Part shown: one piece after another, positions 51,211 through 60,723 of the stretch | How the letters are laid out: each line of letters begins with the position of its first letter | Position numbering within the stretch: the stretch's first letter is position 1 | NCBI GenBank assembly: GCA_002336815.1 | Contig: DDEU01000039.1 | Span: 34,167-98,166, forward strand | Direction: 5' to 3' | DNA: 64,000 nt | Origin: Chitinophagaceae bacterium UBA1946 | GTDB taxonomy: Bacteria; Bacteroidota; Bacteroidia; Chitinophagales; Chitinophagaceae | Position numbers and translations under genes: made by a program | The notes under the pieces: generated by a model | Seen by the model: the letters and a program-made list of their open reading frames with translations, nothing else | Told to the model about the DNA's origin: nothing | Databases searched by the model: none

Positions 51211-52491
51211 CTACCCCAATTCCGGGTAAAGACTGAACTGTTCCATAAATTCATTTACCTGTTTGCGTACCGTATTGATCACATTTTCATCATCTGCATT
51301 CATCAATACATTGTCTACAGCATTTACCACAAACTGCATGTGCTCTTCAGTTAACCCCCTTGTAGTAATGGCCGGAGTACCGATGCGGATGCCGGATGTT
51401 ACAAATGCACTCTTATCATCAAAGGGCACCATGTTTTTATTCAGGGTGATATCGGCTTTCACCAATGCCTGCTCTGCTTTTTTACCACTGATGTTTTTAT
51501 TGCGGAGGTCGATCAGCATCAAATGATTATCGGTTCCATTGCTGATGAGGTGATACCCTTTGTCAACAAAAGCCTTCGCCATGGCCTGTGCATTGCTTAC
51601 TACCTGCCGGGCATATACGCCAAAATCATCGGTGAGTATTTCTCCAAACGCCACTGCCTTTCCGGCGATGATGTGCTGCAGTGGTCCGCCCTGTATACCG
51701 GGGAATACCGCCATGTCAAGCAAATTGCTCATCGGCCTGGTATTTCCTTTTACATCTTTCAAACCAAACGGGTTGTCAAAATCATGCTTCATCAAAATGA
51801 TGCCACCTCTTGGTCCACGCAGGGTTTTATGCGTTGTACTGGTAACAAAATGGCAATGTTCAAATGGTGAATTCAATAAGCCTTTTGCGATCAAGCCGGC
51901 CGGGTGTGCCATATCGCACTGCACAAAAGCACCCACCTCATCTGCCACCTTCCTGATCCTTGCATAATCCCAGTCACGGCTATACGCACTGGCACCGCAG
52001 AAGATCAGTTTGGGTTTCAGTTCCCGGGCTTTTTGTTCCAGCATCTCATAGTCAACCAACCCGGTTTCTTTTACCACGCCATAAAAATGTGCTTCATATA
52101 ATTTACCGGAATAATTCACCGGTGAGCCATGGGTAAGATGGCCGCCCATGCTCAGGTCGAGGCCCAGTATCTTATCACCCGGTTTTAATACGGCGAGTGT
52201 AATGGCGGCATTGGCCTGTGCACCACTGTGCGGTTGAACATTGGCGTAATCGCAATTGAAGATCTGTTTAATGCGGTCGATCGCCAGTTGTTCGGTAATG
52301 TCTACCATTTCGCAACCTGCATAATAACGCCTGCCGGGATATCCTTCGGCATATTTGTTTGTCATTACACTGCCACAGGCCTGCATTACCTGCAGGGAAG
52401 TGAAGTTTTCAGAAGCGATCAGTTCCACCCCGTGTCGCTGGCGGTTCAGTTCTTTGTTGATGGTGTCAAAAACGAGATGGTCTCTTTGCAT
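51211..52491 (-). CDS. glyA: Serine hydroxymethyltransferase
   Basis: 426 residues from the ATG at 52491 (MQRDHLVFDTINKEL); a longer frame adds 12 residues that overlap the promoter box and are not conserved. The enzyme interconverts serine and glycine with tetrahydrofolate and PLP in the cytoplasm. VELIASENF near the N-terminus and STTHKTLRGPRGG, whose Lys binds PLP, are diagnostic. An exact TAnnTTTG box lies 18 nt upstream. Confidence 0.97.
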   Translation of the reverse strand: MQRDHLVFDTINKELNRQRHGVELIASENFTSLQVMQACGSVMTNKYAEGYPGRRYYAGCEMVDITEQLAIDRIKQIFNCDYANVQPHSGAQANAAITLAVLKPGDKILGLDLSMGGHLTHGSPVNYSGKLYEAHFYGVVKETGLVDYEMLEQKARELKPKLIFCGASAYSRDWDYARIRKVADEVGAFVQCDMAHPAGLIAKGLLNSPFEHCHFVTSTTHKTLRGPRGGIILMKHDFDNPFGLKDVKGNTRPMSNLLDMAVFPGIQGGPLQHIIAGKAVAFGEILTDDFGVYARQVVSNAQAMAKAFVDKGYHLISNGTDNHLMLIDLRNKNISGKKAEQALVKADITLNKNMVPFDDKSAFVTSGIRIGTPAITTRGLTEEHMQFVVNAVDNVLMNADDENVINTVRKQVNEFMEQFSLYPELG

Positions 52492-52509
52492 GAAGTAGTT
52501 TTGAGGTTG

Positions 52510-52517
52510 CAAATATA
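52510..52517 (-). promoter_or_regulatory. -7 promoter element of glyA
   Basis: Minus-strand TATATTTG, an exact TAnnTTTG match; it lies inside the longest open frame, which supports the start at 52491. Confidence 0.5.
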
Positions 52518-52692
52518 CAAACCGCATTTTACTTAAAATTGGAGATTATTATTATGTTGAAACCTGTGTGGACACTTTCTTTTTGTAAGATGAACAAGGC
52601 TATGTTTATTCTTCTGAAAAAACTTTACTTTCGATTGATCTACTTTCGTTGATTTCCTGGCAAATACCTGGCAGGCTGACCTATCTAAAATT

Positions 52693-53505
52693 ATGATAAG
52701 AAGAATATTGTGGAAATTATTTAGAATGGCAATACTGCCATTAAGGGGGCAGCAAAAACACCAGGTGCTTTTCCAGGTACTTCACCAGTTATCACTGACC
52801 GGCATGAATGTGGGTACGGGAAAAAACACAGATAGCAGCGGTGAAGAAGAGGCACTTAAATATGTTAGACAAAAATTCCAGGACCAGCAAAAAATATTGC
52901 TTTTTGATGTTGGAGCCAACGTAGGAAAATATTCGCTTCTGTTAAGGAAGATATTTGGTGAAAAAGGAAGCATCTGTGCTTTTGAGCCATCATTAAAAAC
53001 TTTCCAGCAATTACAATCCAATTTGGCAAACAACAACAATATTGCGCTGTATCAATTTGGCCTGGGCAATGAAAATTCCACCACCTTACTTTATAGTGAT
53101 GGAGAAGCCTCCGGGCTGGCAAGTGTTTACAAAAGAAAGCTTGATCATTTCAATGTAAATATGAATAGTAAAGAGGAAGTTGAAATTAAGACGCTGGATG
53201 TTTTTTGCCAGGAACAGGATATCAGCCACATTCACTTTCTTAAATTGGATGTGGAAGGGCATGAGTTGAAAGTGCTTGAGGGGGCAAATACTATGCTCAA
53301 AGCAGGTAAGATCGATTTTATACAATTTGAATTTGGCGGCACCAATATTGATTCACGAACTTTTTTCCAGGATTTTTATTACCTCCTGAAAGACCAGTAC
53401 AAGCTTTACCGGATAGTAAAAGACGGGTTGTTTCTGATTGAAGCATATACCGAGGCGCATGAGTTCTTTATCACTACAAATTATTTAGCAGAGAAAAGAC
53501 CCTGA
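52693..53505 (+). CDS. FkbM family SAM-dependent methyltransferase
   Basis: 270 residues. FDVGANVGKYSLLLRK is the SAM-binding motif I, AFEPSLKTFQQL the acidic strand 2, and FLKLDVEGHELKVLEG the FkbM hallmark. Relatives methylate sugars or lipids, often in surface polysaccharide synthesis. It stands alone between divergent glyA and the MORN-repeat gene; its base composition appears somewhat more A+T-rich than its neighbours, which is common for glycan-modifying genes gained by transfer. Confidence 0.88.
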   Translation: MIRRILWKLFRMAILPLRGQQKHQVLFQVLHQLSLTGMNVGTGKNTDSSGEEEALKYVRQKFQDQQKILLFDVGANVGKYSLLLRKIFGEKGSICAFEPSLKTFQQLQSNLANNNNIALYQFGLGNENSTTLLYSDGEASGLASVYKRKLDHFNVNMNSKEEVEIKTLDVFCQEQDISHIHFLKLDVEGHELKVLEGANTMLKAGKIDFIQFEFGGTNIDSRTFFQDFYYLLKDQYKLYRIVKDGLFLIEAYTEAHEFFITTNYLAEKRP

Positions 53506-53623
53506 TCTTTACATTTCATTTTTCGGTTCATGCCTGGTACTGTTTTCAATCTGTCGCAGGCATACAACTTCTTTTTCGCACCCCTGTAGCCGTATATTGG
53601 TTATTGATTCAATAATAAATTAC

Positions 53624-54562
53624 ATGAAACCTATTTTTCTCTTAACCCTTACGTTGCTTGGTTTTGCTGTAAAAGCACAATCAACACATCAATACTACAA
53701 CTGGAAATGGAAACCCAGTGATGTATCCACCGCCCGTTTTTTGAGCGTAACAATACCGGCCGATTCACTGTGGCAGCGTAAAGAATATTACATCAGGGAA
53801 CGCCGCCTGTATATGACAGGTTCTTTCAAAGACAGTACCTGCAGCACCAGGCAGGGCATTTTTAAATATTATCATGCCAATGGTCAACTCTCTTCCGTTG
53901 GTTCTTTTGTGCTGGATAAAAAGCAGGGGTTGTGGTTGAATTATCATGACAATGGCGTGCTGAGTGATTCTGCAATTTTCAACAATGGCCGCCCGGTTGG
54001 CACAAACATCAAATGGTTTCCCAACGGCATAAAGTCTGATTCAATTGTGTACCAGCCCGGCGGTCAAGTTTTTTACATGCAGTGGTTCGACAATGGTCAG
54101 CTTTCCGCAACTGGATACATGATCAATGCAAAGCGTGTTGATAAATGGCAGTACTTTCACAAAAGCGGAAAACTGAGCGCCGAAGAAACTTATGACAGGG
54201 ACCGGTTGTTAACAAGGAAATATTATAATGAGGCCGGCAATGCAGAAACAGATACCAGCAACAAAGACAGGCTGGCTTCCTGTGAAGAAGACTGGATGAA
54301 ATATCTTTCCACGCACATCGATTTTCCGCTCGACATGCAGTTAATCAATGGCGACGAAGCGGTGGTAGTAGTAGATTTTGTGATTGATGAAGAAGGAAAT
54401 GCAGGCGAGGTGAGCGTGTACAATTCCCTGCATCCTTCTATGGATAAAATGGTCGTGAAAGTGATCAAGCGATCGCCGCACTGGATACCAGCCATTGATC
54501 ACAATCGAAGGATAAAGGCATACCGGAGGCAAGCGGTCAATATTTTGCAGGAAGAATTCTAA
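53624..54562 (+). CDS. MORN-like repeat protein with TonB C-terminal domain
   Basis: 312 residues from the ATG at 53624; a TTG 27 nt upstream opens the longest frame, but the signal peptide begins at MKPIFLLTLTLLGF. Residues about 70-215 contain repeats of the MORN_2/YwqK type (YYHANGQLSSVGSF, NYHDNGVLSDSAIF, QWFDNGQLSATGYM). Residues about 220-312 form a TonB C-terminal-like domain (DEAVVVVDFVIDEEGNAGEV). There is no membrane anchor between them, so it is not a classical TonB; it may be a periplasmic adaptor. An MFS gene starts 21 bp downstream. Confidence 0.8.
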   Translation: MKPIFLLTLTLLGFAVKAQSTHQYYNWKWKPSDVSTARFLSVTIPADSLWQRKEYYIRERRLYMTGSFKDSTCSTRQGIFKYYHANGQLSSVGSFVLDKKQGLWLNYHDNGVLSDSAIFNNGRPVGTNIKWFPNGIKSDSIVYQPGGQVFYMQWFDNGQLSATGYMINAKRVDKWQYFHKSGKLSAEETYDRDRLLTRKYYNEAGNAETDTSNKDRLASCEEDWMKYLSTHIDFPLDMQLINGDEAVVVVDFVIDEEGNAGEVSVYNSLHPSMDKMVVKVIKRSPHWIPAIDHNRRIKAYRRQAVNILQEEF

Positions 54563-54583
54563 CCCAATTAATCTTAGCACAGC

Positions 54584-55786
54584 ATGCAGTTATTTAAAAG
54601 CTTTACTTCTTTTCTTAAATTAAAACCTGCGCTGGCAGTAGGGTTCCTGCTGGCGGCATCGGGTCTCTTGTCTGCGATCTGGTTTGCGGCCATCCCGGGC
54701 ATCAAATACAGGATGGGCTTTACAGATGGCAGCCTGGGGCTTTCGCTGTTGCTGTCACCGCTCGGTGCCATTACCGGTGTATTCATTTCTTCAAAAGTAT
54801 TTAGTAAAGTGCGGGTGGGCAATTGGATGATGGCGGGTTACATTATACAGTGCGCCATAATGACCCTGCTGGTGAATTCGCTCAACAGGCCCATGTTTTG
54901 GGTATGCCTGTATTTTTTAGGACTCATCAGTTTTTTGAACGGCGTTTCTGTGAATGCGACCATCAATATCATGGAAAAAAAATACGACCGGCTGCTCATG
55001 AGTAGTTGTCATGCATTGTATAGCATGGGCGGGGGCGTAAGTGCAGGACTGGCGGCACTCCTCTTCTCTTTCCAAATTGTTTCAGGCTGGCAGATCGTGC
55101 TGGTCTCTGGTGTGATACTGGCTGTTATTTTCAGTAGCCGGCATTATTTGCTGGCCAATAAAGACATCATTCATTCCGGTTCCGGCCTGCAGCTCCCTTC
55201 ATTGAGTGTGTTGGGTATTTCCTTTATCTGCATGGTGGTATTTATGGCAGAGGGTTGTGTGGCAGACTGGAGCGCCATTTATTTCAAAGAAGTAATGAAT
55301 GCGCCGAGGGCCCTGGTGAGCCTGGGATATGCAGGTTTTGCCGTAGCCATGACGCTGGGCCGCCTTAATGGTGATGCCATCGTAGCTGCGGTGGGCAATA
55401 AAAAGACCGTGGTGGTGGGTTGCCTGATGGCGGCTGTTGGTTTTGTGCTGGTGGTGTTTTCACCATTCATTGCAGTTGCCATTGCGGGTTATGTCATTAT
55501 TGGCACCGGCTGTGCAGGGATTGTGCCGGTATTGTTCAGGGCTTCCGCCGGTATCCCGGGACTGAGTAAAGTACAGGGGTTTGCCATGGTAACCACCGGC
55601 GGGCTGATGGGGTTTTTGGCGGGCCCTTCGGTGATCGGCTTTATCTCCGAAAGATCAGGCCTTTCCAAGGGGTTATCATTACTGATCCTGATGATGCTGC
55701 TGGCGGGCTTTGTGGCCTGGCGTAACCGTTTTTTAATGGATAAACAACCGGCGCCGGAAGCGGCTTTTGACGGGCAGTTGTATTGA
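54584..55786 (+). CDS. MFS transporter (YbjJ-like)
   Basis: 400 residues and twelve predicted membrane segments. Residues 20-50 (GFLLAASGLLSAIWFAAIPG) and the motif EGCVADWSAIYF in the seventh segment are typical of the YbjJ-like branch of the major facilitator superfamily. The substrate is unknown. It starts 21 bp after the MORN/TonB-C gene and may be cotranscribed with it. Confidence 0.88.
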   Translation: MQLFKSFTSFLKLKPALAVGFLLAASGLLSAIWFAAIPGIKYRMGFTDGSLGLSLLLSPLGAITGVFISSKVFSKVRVGNWMMAGYIIQCAIMTLLVNSLNRPMFWVCLYFLGLISFLNGVSVNATINIMEKKYDRLLMSSCHALYSMGGGVSAGLAALLFSFQIVSGWQIVLVSGVILAVIFSSRHYLLANKDIIHSGSGLQLPSLSVLGISFICMVVFMAEGCVADWSAIYFKEVMNAPRALVSLGYAGFAVAMTLGRLNGDAIVAAVGNKKTVVVGCLMAAVGFVLVVFSPFIAVAIAGYVIIGTGCAGIVPVLFRASAGIPGLSKVQGFAMVTTGGLMGFLAGPSVIGFISERSGLSKGLSLLILMMLLAGFVAWRNRFLMDKQPAPEAAFDGQLY

Positions 55787-55945
55787 GGATTTTTCACTGT
55801 TGTATCTATGATTAAAGGCTAAAATTCTGCTCCTGCTATTAACCTGTACTGTTTACACAAAAATCACTACTTTCACACTCCATTTTTAAAACCAGCATTC
55901 TATTGTGAATAAAATATCATGCCCGGGCATGATAATTATTAAAAC

Positions 55946-56941
55946 ATGAAAGCAATCATTCCGGTAGCGGGCGCAGGCACCAAGTTGCGGCCACATACCT
56001 ACACACAGCCAAAGGCTTTGATACCTCTGGCGGGAAAAACCATCCTGAGCATCATCATTGATCAGCTTCACGAAGCAGGCATTAATGATTTCGTTTTTAT
56101 TGTGGGGTACCTCGGCGATAAGATACAGGATTATATCAAGGCGAAATATCCTCACCTCAATAATTACTTCATTTACCAGAATGAACGCAACGGTACCGGC
56201 TTTGCCATTGATCTTACCAAACAGATCGTAAGCAGGGATGAGGAAGTGCTGATCGTACTGGGCGATACCATTGCAGAATACAATGTAAAAGACGTGCTGG
56301 ATTCGCCCCACTCCATGCTGGGGGTTAAAAAAGTAGATGATCCCCGCAGTTTTGGTGTAGCCGAAGTAGATGAAGAAGGCTTCATTACCAGGATGGTGGA
56401 AAAACCTGCCATTCCCAAGAGTAACCTGGCGCTGGTAGGCATTTATAAGATCAAAGAAACCAGCGTGCTTTTTTCCTGCATCAAAAAGATCATTGAGCAC
56501 GGAGAAAAAACAAACGAAGAATTTACACTCACCGATGCGCTGGAATGCATGATACAGCAGGGCGCCCGGTTCAAGTTTTTTAAAGTGCAGAACTGGTTTG
56601 ATTGCGGAAGAAAAGAAACCCTGCTGGAATCCAACGCCACGATGCTCAAGAAATTTGGCGGCATTGTTCACGGACAGGAAAAATTTGAGAACACCATCAT
56701 CATTCCGCCGGTTAGCATTGGTGAAGGTTGCGATATAAAAAATTCAGTGATCGGTCCCAATGTTTCTATCGGCGAACATACCGTGTTAAACTATACCATT
56801 GTAAAAGAATCGATCATTGGTTCTTACTCCAAACTGTACGATGTTGTGCTGGATGAATCGCTCATCGGCAGCGACACCGGCATCAAGGGCGAAACTAGAT
56901 CGCTGAATATTGGTGACGATACGGATATTGATTTGGGATAG
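55946..56941 (+). CDS. Sugar nucleotidyltransferase with left-handed beta-helix tail
   Basis: 331 residues. MKAIIPVAGAGTKLRPHTYT carries the nucleotide-binding G-x-G-T-K-L-R-P loop, QPKALIPLAGK the following Lys, and LGDTIAE the metal-binding Asp. From about residue 245 hexapeptide repeats appear (IGEGCDIKNSVIGPNVSIGE). The fold joins a sugar 1-phosphate to UTP or dTTP to give an activated sugar for polysaccharides. Which sugar cannot be told. The first motif reads GAGTKLRP rather than GGxGTRLxP, a variant common in Bacteroidota. Confidence 0.88.
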   Translation: MKAIIPVAGAGTKLRPHTYTQPKALIPLAGKTILSIIIDQLHEAGINDFVFIVGYLGDKIQDYIKAKYPHLNNYFIYQNERNGTGFAIDLTKQIVSRDEEVLIVLGDTIAEYNVKDVLDSPHSMLGVKKVDDPRSFGVAEVDEEGFITRMVEKPAIPKSNLALVGIYKIKETSVLFSCIKKIIEHGEKTNEEFTLTDALECMIQQGARFKFFKVQNWFDCGRKETLLESNATMLKKFGGIVHGQEKFENTIIIPPVSIGEGCDIKNSVIGPNVSIGEHTVLNYTIVKESIIGSYSKLYDVVLDESLIGSDTGIKGETRSLNIGDDTDIDLG

Positions 56942-56943
56942 GG

Positions 56944-57070
56944 TTTCAGTTGAAGGGTTTAAAGTTTAAGGTTTAACGTTGATCGTAACATTCGTGTAAA
57001 CTACTATTCAACCATTCAACAATTTTCAACTATTCAACTCACTTCAACCTTTCCATTCCTTTCAACTTCT
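56944..57070. repeat. Intergenic GTTGAA/TTCAAC array, copy B
   Basis: GTTGAAGGG, TTTAAAGTTTAAGG words on the left, then TTCAACCATTCAAC, TTCAACTATTCAAC and CTTCAACC on the right. Same words and polarity change as copy A at 51068-51205. Confidence 0.55.
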
Positions 57071-57077
57071 TAAATGC

Positions 57078-58016
57078 ATGAACAACCGGATCACTTCCCT
57101 CTTCAACATACAGTACCCCATCATCCAGGCGGGTATGATCTGGGCCAGCGGTTGGCGGTTAGCCAGCGCCGTTAGTAATGCCGGTGGTCTTGGTATCATT
57201 GGCAGCGGCAGCATGTACCCCGAAGTATTGAAAGAACACATTCAAAAATGCAGGACTGCCACCAGTAAGCCGTTTGCTGTAAATATTCCTTTGCTGTATC
57301 CCAATATTGCCGAACACATCCAGACCATCATTGATGAAAAAGTACCCATCGTTTTTAGTTCTGCCGGTAATCCCGCCACCTGGACGGCTAAACTAAAAGA
57401 GCATGGTATTACCGTAGTACATGTTGTAAGCAGCAGCAAGTTTGCCCTGAAAGCGCAGGAAGCAGGCTGCGACGCAGTAGTAGCGGAAGGCTTTGAAGCC
57501 GGCGGCCACAACGGCAGAGAGGAGACAACTACCCTGGTGTTGATACCCGCTGTTTGCAATGCCGTTAGCATCCCGGTGATAGCAGCCGGGGGTATTGCCA
57601 CCGGCAGGCAGATGCTGGCAGCCATGGTATTGGGTGCTTCGGGCGTACAGATCGGTACCCGTTTTGTGGCCAGCACGGAAGCCTCCTGCCATATCAATTT
57701 TAAAGAAACCGTTACGCAGACAAAAGAAGGCGGTACGCAGCTTTCCCTAAAAAAATTAACCCCGGTAAGGCTGATCAAAAATAAATTCTTTGAGCAGGTG
57801 CAGGCGGCTGAGAACAATGGCGCTTCTGTTGAAGCGCTGAAAGAACTGCTCGGCAGAGGCCGCTCCAAAACAGGCATGTTTGAAGGTAACCTCGAAGAAG
57901 GGGAACTGGAAATAGGACAGGTAAGCGCTCTTGTAAAAGAAATAAAACCTGCAGCGGAAATTGTTCAGGAAATATGGACCGATTTTGAAAGCGCTTTAAA
58001 AGATCCTTTAGGTTAG
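57078..58016 (+). CDS. FMN-dependent nitronate monooxygenase / FabK-like oxidoreductase
   Basis: 312 residues. NIQYPIIQAGMIWASGWRLA at the start, EGFEAGGHNGREE in the middle and IAAGGIATGRQMLAAMVLGA followed by VQIGTRF mark the FMN-binding TIM barrel of the NMO/FabK/YrpB family. EAGGHNG holds the His used for catalysis or flavin contact. Reaction choice between nitronate oxidation and enoyl-ACP reduction is not possible from sequence alone. Preceded by the repeat array, which may contain its promoter. Confidence 0.87.
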   Translation: MNNRITSLFNIQYPIIQAGMIWASGWRLASAVSNAGGLGIIGSGSMYPEVLKEHIQKCRTATSKPFAVNIPLLYPNIAEHIQTIIDEKVPIVFSSAGNPATWTAKLKEHGITVVHVVSSSKFALKAQEAGCDAVVAEGFEAGGHNGREETTTLVLIPAVCNAVSIPVIAAGGIATGRQMLAAMVLGASGVQIGTRFVASTEASCHINFKETVTQTKEGGTQLSLKKLTPVRLIKNKFFEQVQAAENNGASVEALKELLGRGRSKTGMFEGNLEEGELEIGQVSALVKEIKPAAEIVQEIWTDFESALKDPLG

Positions 58017-58333
58017 TTTCTTCATTTTCTCCTCCTTAATGGCCGCCCCGGCCATAGTAACTCGGGTGGAGGTTTACCCCGGTTTGCCGCATGGCACAGA
58101 AATAGTTTTGTATCCAATACTATATGAAAGCCTGCTTTGACTGTTAGCATCAATTTATTTCCAAAAAACGGAATCTCTCCAAAATAAATTCCCTATTCCT
58201 TCGTTTGTAGTATAAGTCCTTAGTTTATTTACGGGAAACTGGCGAAAACTAACTGTGGTCCATCATTTTCCCAACTCCCTGCCCATGATCTGAAAACTGC
58301 TAAGGTGAAATAATTACCAATACAGAGAATATA
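58017..58333. other. Intergenic region before the polysaccharide export genes
   Basis: 317 bp. A hairpin ATGGCCG-CCC-CGGCCAT lies at 58039-58055 without a T tract. TAGTTTTG at 58103-58110 matches TAnnTTTG, with a TTG 16 bp before it (short spacing). If that promoter is used, the SLBB gene has a leader of over 200 nt, in which no known riboswitch is recognised. Confidence 0.45.
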
Positions 58334-60709
58334 ATGCAGACTATCCAATTGATCCTGAAGAAAAAATTCAAGCTATTGTTATGCTTCATAACGGTATTGG
58401 TAAATACTGTAACAGCACAACCGCCTGCCCAGCAGCTCAGCCAGATCGTTCCTGGCTCTGTAAGTCCCACTTCTATGACCAAGAGTGGTTTTGAGAGTTT
58501 TTTCAAAGACAATAACCAGCAAAAGAACAATACCGGCGGCGATAAGAACAAAGAAAATCCTGAAATAAAAAGAAGGCTCGAAAATAAGAAGCTCGAAAAA
58601 GACAGTACACAGGGCGATAATCTTAAAAGAGCTTATTACAGGCCAGACGATACCTACGGGGCCAACATCTTTCAAAACTCAGCCATGAACGATGTATCGG
58701 AACTGTCCATTCCGCCATCTGATTATCCCATCGGCGTAGGTGATCACATTATTGTTTCTTTATGGGGTGGTGGCGAATACCAGGAAGATTATATTGTAGC
58801 AAGGGATGGCGCTATTTTTCCATCTGGCCTCGGAAAGATCACTGTGCAGGGGCTCACTTTTGAAAATGCACAGCAGATCATTGTTTCGAGGTTCAATACC
58901 ATGGTGCCGGCAGGTACCAATATACAGGTTACGCTGGGTCAGCCACGTACCATCAATGTAAATGTAGTGGGAGAGGTGATGAATCCCGGTCCGAAAATAT
59001 TATCCGCTTTTTCAAATGCCTACAATGCAATTGGTTTGGCAGGCGGCATCAGTGAGTATGGCAACCTGAGGGAAATATTGGTGAAAAGAAACGGTAAGGT
59101 GGTAGAAGTGCTGGACGTGTACAAATACCTCAACAGCGGAGATGTGGGCAGAAGGGTGTACCTGCAGAACAATGATTTTATTGTTGTGACTTTCGCACAG
59201 AAAAAAGTATTGGCTACGGGGCAGTTCAAAAGGCCCATGTTCTACCAGTTAAAAACAAGCGAAGGCATGAAGGCGCTGATCCAGTATTCCGGAGGGTTTA
59301 CTGCCGATGCCTATTCTTCTGCCGTAAAAATAATCCGCTCAGAAAGTGAGCGCCAGGTGATACATGATGTAAATGCAACAGCCATCATAAAAATGAAAGA
59401 CCAGGATTTTGAACTGGCTGATGGCGATATTGTAAAGGCAGAGATCGTTAAATCCGGTATCATCAATAAAGTGGAACTCAATGGTGCGGTAGCTTACCCG
59501 GGTGTATATGAAATAAGACCCAATGATAAATTGTTTGATATCATCAACCGTGCAGGCGGTATAACCTCGAGCACTTATTTGCCAAGGGCATATATTTTCC
59601 GCGGTGCCGGTGATTCTACCAATATCAAATCAGACAAACTGGAAGTGAACCTTACTGATTATAATAAGGACAATGCAGGCAGTGCAAACAACGTGGTATT
59701 GCAACCCAACGATGTGATACAACTGTTCAGCACCAGCGAATTTGGCGAACAGCAATACGTGTACATTGACGGGGAAGTAAGAAAAGAAGGCAAGGTGAAA
59801 AAGTACGGCGGTATGTCGTTGCAGGATCTTATTTATCTCTCCGGCGGTTTAAAATCTTCTGCAGAATTTGGCAGGCTGGAGATCGCAAGTATTGTGGACA
59901 TTGATTCTGCCAAACAGGGATTAAAACCAACCCGTACTGTCGTAAGGTCTTACAATATCAATTCAAGTCTTGAGCTGGATTCAGCAGCAGCTACCGTGAT
60001 CATGCGCCCATTTGACCAGGTGCATGTAAGAAAGAATCCCACTTTTTCTTTACAGGAAAATGTACAGATCATCGGGCTGGTTAAATACCAGGGCGCTTAT
60101 CCAAGGCTCGATAAATATGAAAGGCTTTCCTCTTACATAGAAAGGGCCGGCGGCATTCTCGACAATGCCAATCTCAATGGCGCCATGCTCTATCGTAAAA
60201 AAGGAGATTATGTCAGGGACAGGATATTGAACCGATCCAAAAAAGATACCGCAAGCGACAATGCGATACTGAACAATCTTGATCAGCCGGTGAGCATCGA
60301 TCTTGCCAGTGCCATGAAGGAAAAAGGCAGCAAGTACGATATCGTACTGCAGGATAATGATATCATCTACATCCCCGAAGTAAATCCTTTTGTAACGGTG
60401 CAGGGTAAGGTACAATCGCCGCTGAAGATCGCATTTGATAAAGACAATACCAGCCTTAGCAGTTATATTGATAAGGCGGGTGGCTTTGGCATCAGGCCAT
60501 GGCGCAAAAGAATTTTTGTTACTTATGCCAATGGCAAAAGCAAGCGCACAAAGAATTTTTTCTTCATGCACTTTTATCCCAAGATTGAAGAAGGCTGCGT
60601 GATAACAGTACCTGAAAGACCGGAAGGAAAAGACATGGGCAATTCGCTGGTGCAGGGTTTAACGGCTGCTATACCATTGGTGGTAACCTACTTACTCTTG
60701 AAAAAATAA
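58334..60709 (+). CDS. Polysaccharide export protein with SLBB domains (Wza-like)
   Basis: 791 residues; signal peptide ending in NTVTAQ. After a low-complexity Asn/Lys-rich linker (about 55-95) comes the polysaccharide export domain (SDYPIGVGDHIIVSLWGG, about 130-215), followed by about five or six SLBB modules (for instance TINVNVVGEVMNPGPKILSA; NKVELNGAVAYPGVYEIRP; VTVQGKVQSPLKIAF) and a C-terminal membrane helix (AAIPLVVTYLLLKK). It should form the outer-membrane part of a capsule or exopolysaccharide exporter. Longer than E. coli Wza because of extra SLBB modules. The Wzz-like gene starts 14 bp later. Confidence 0.92.
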   Translation: MQTIQLILKKKFKLLLCFITVLVNTVTAQPPAQQLSQIVPGSVSPTSMTKSGFESFFKDNNQQKNNTGGDKNKENPEIKRRLENKKLEKDSTQGDNLKRAYYRPDDTYGANIFQNSAMNDVSELSIPPSDYPIGVGDHIIVSLWGGGEYQEDYIVARDGAIFPSGLGKITVQGLTFENAQQIIVSRFNTMVPAGTNIQVTLGQPRTINVNVVGEVMNPGPKILSAFSNAYNAIGLAGGISEYGNLREILVKRNGKVVEVLDVYKYLNSGDVGRRVYLQNNDFIVVTFAQKKVLATGQFKRPMFYQLKTSEGMKALIQYSGGFTADAYSSAVKIIRSESERQVIHDVNATAIIKMKDQDFELADGDIVKAEIVKSGIINKVELNGAVAYPGVYEIRPNDKLFDIINRAGGITSSTYLPRAYIFRGAGDSTNIKSDKLEVNLTDYNKDNAGSANNVVLQPNDVIQLFSTSEFGEQQYVYIDGEVRKEGKVKKYGGMSLQDLIYLSGGLKSSAEFGRLEIASIVDIDSAKQGLKPTRTVVRSYNINSSLELDSAAATVIMRPFDQVHVRKNPTFSLQENVQIIGLVKYQGAYPRLDKYERLSSYIERAGGILDNANLNGAMLYRKKGDYVRDRILNRSKKDTASDNAILNNLDQPVSIDLASAMKEKGSKYDIVLQDNDIIYIPEVNPFVTVQGKVQSPLKIAFDKDNTSLSSYIDKAGGFGIRPWRKRIFVTYANGKSKRTKNFFFMHFYPKIEEGCVITVPERPEGKDMGNSLVQGLTAAIPLVVTYLLLKK

Positions 60710-60723
60710 TTAAAATATTTGCT

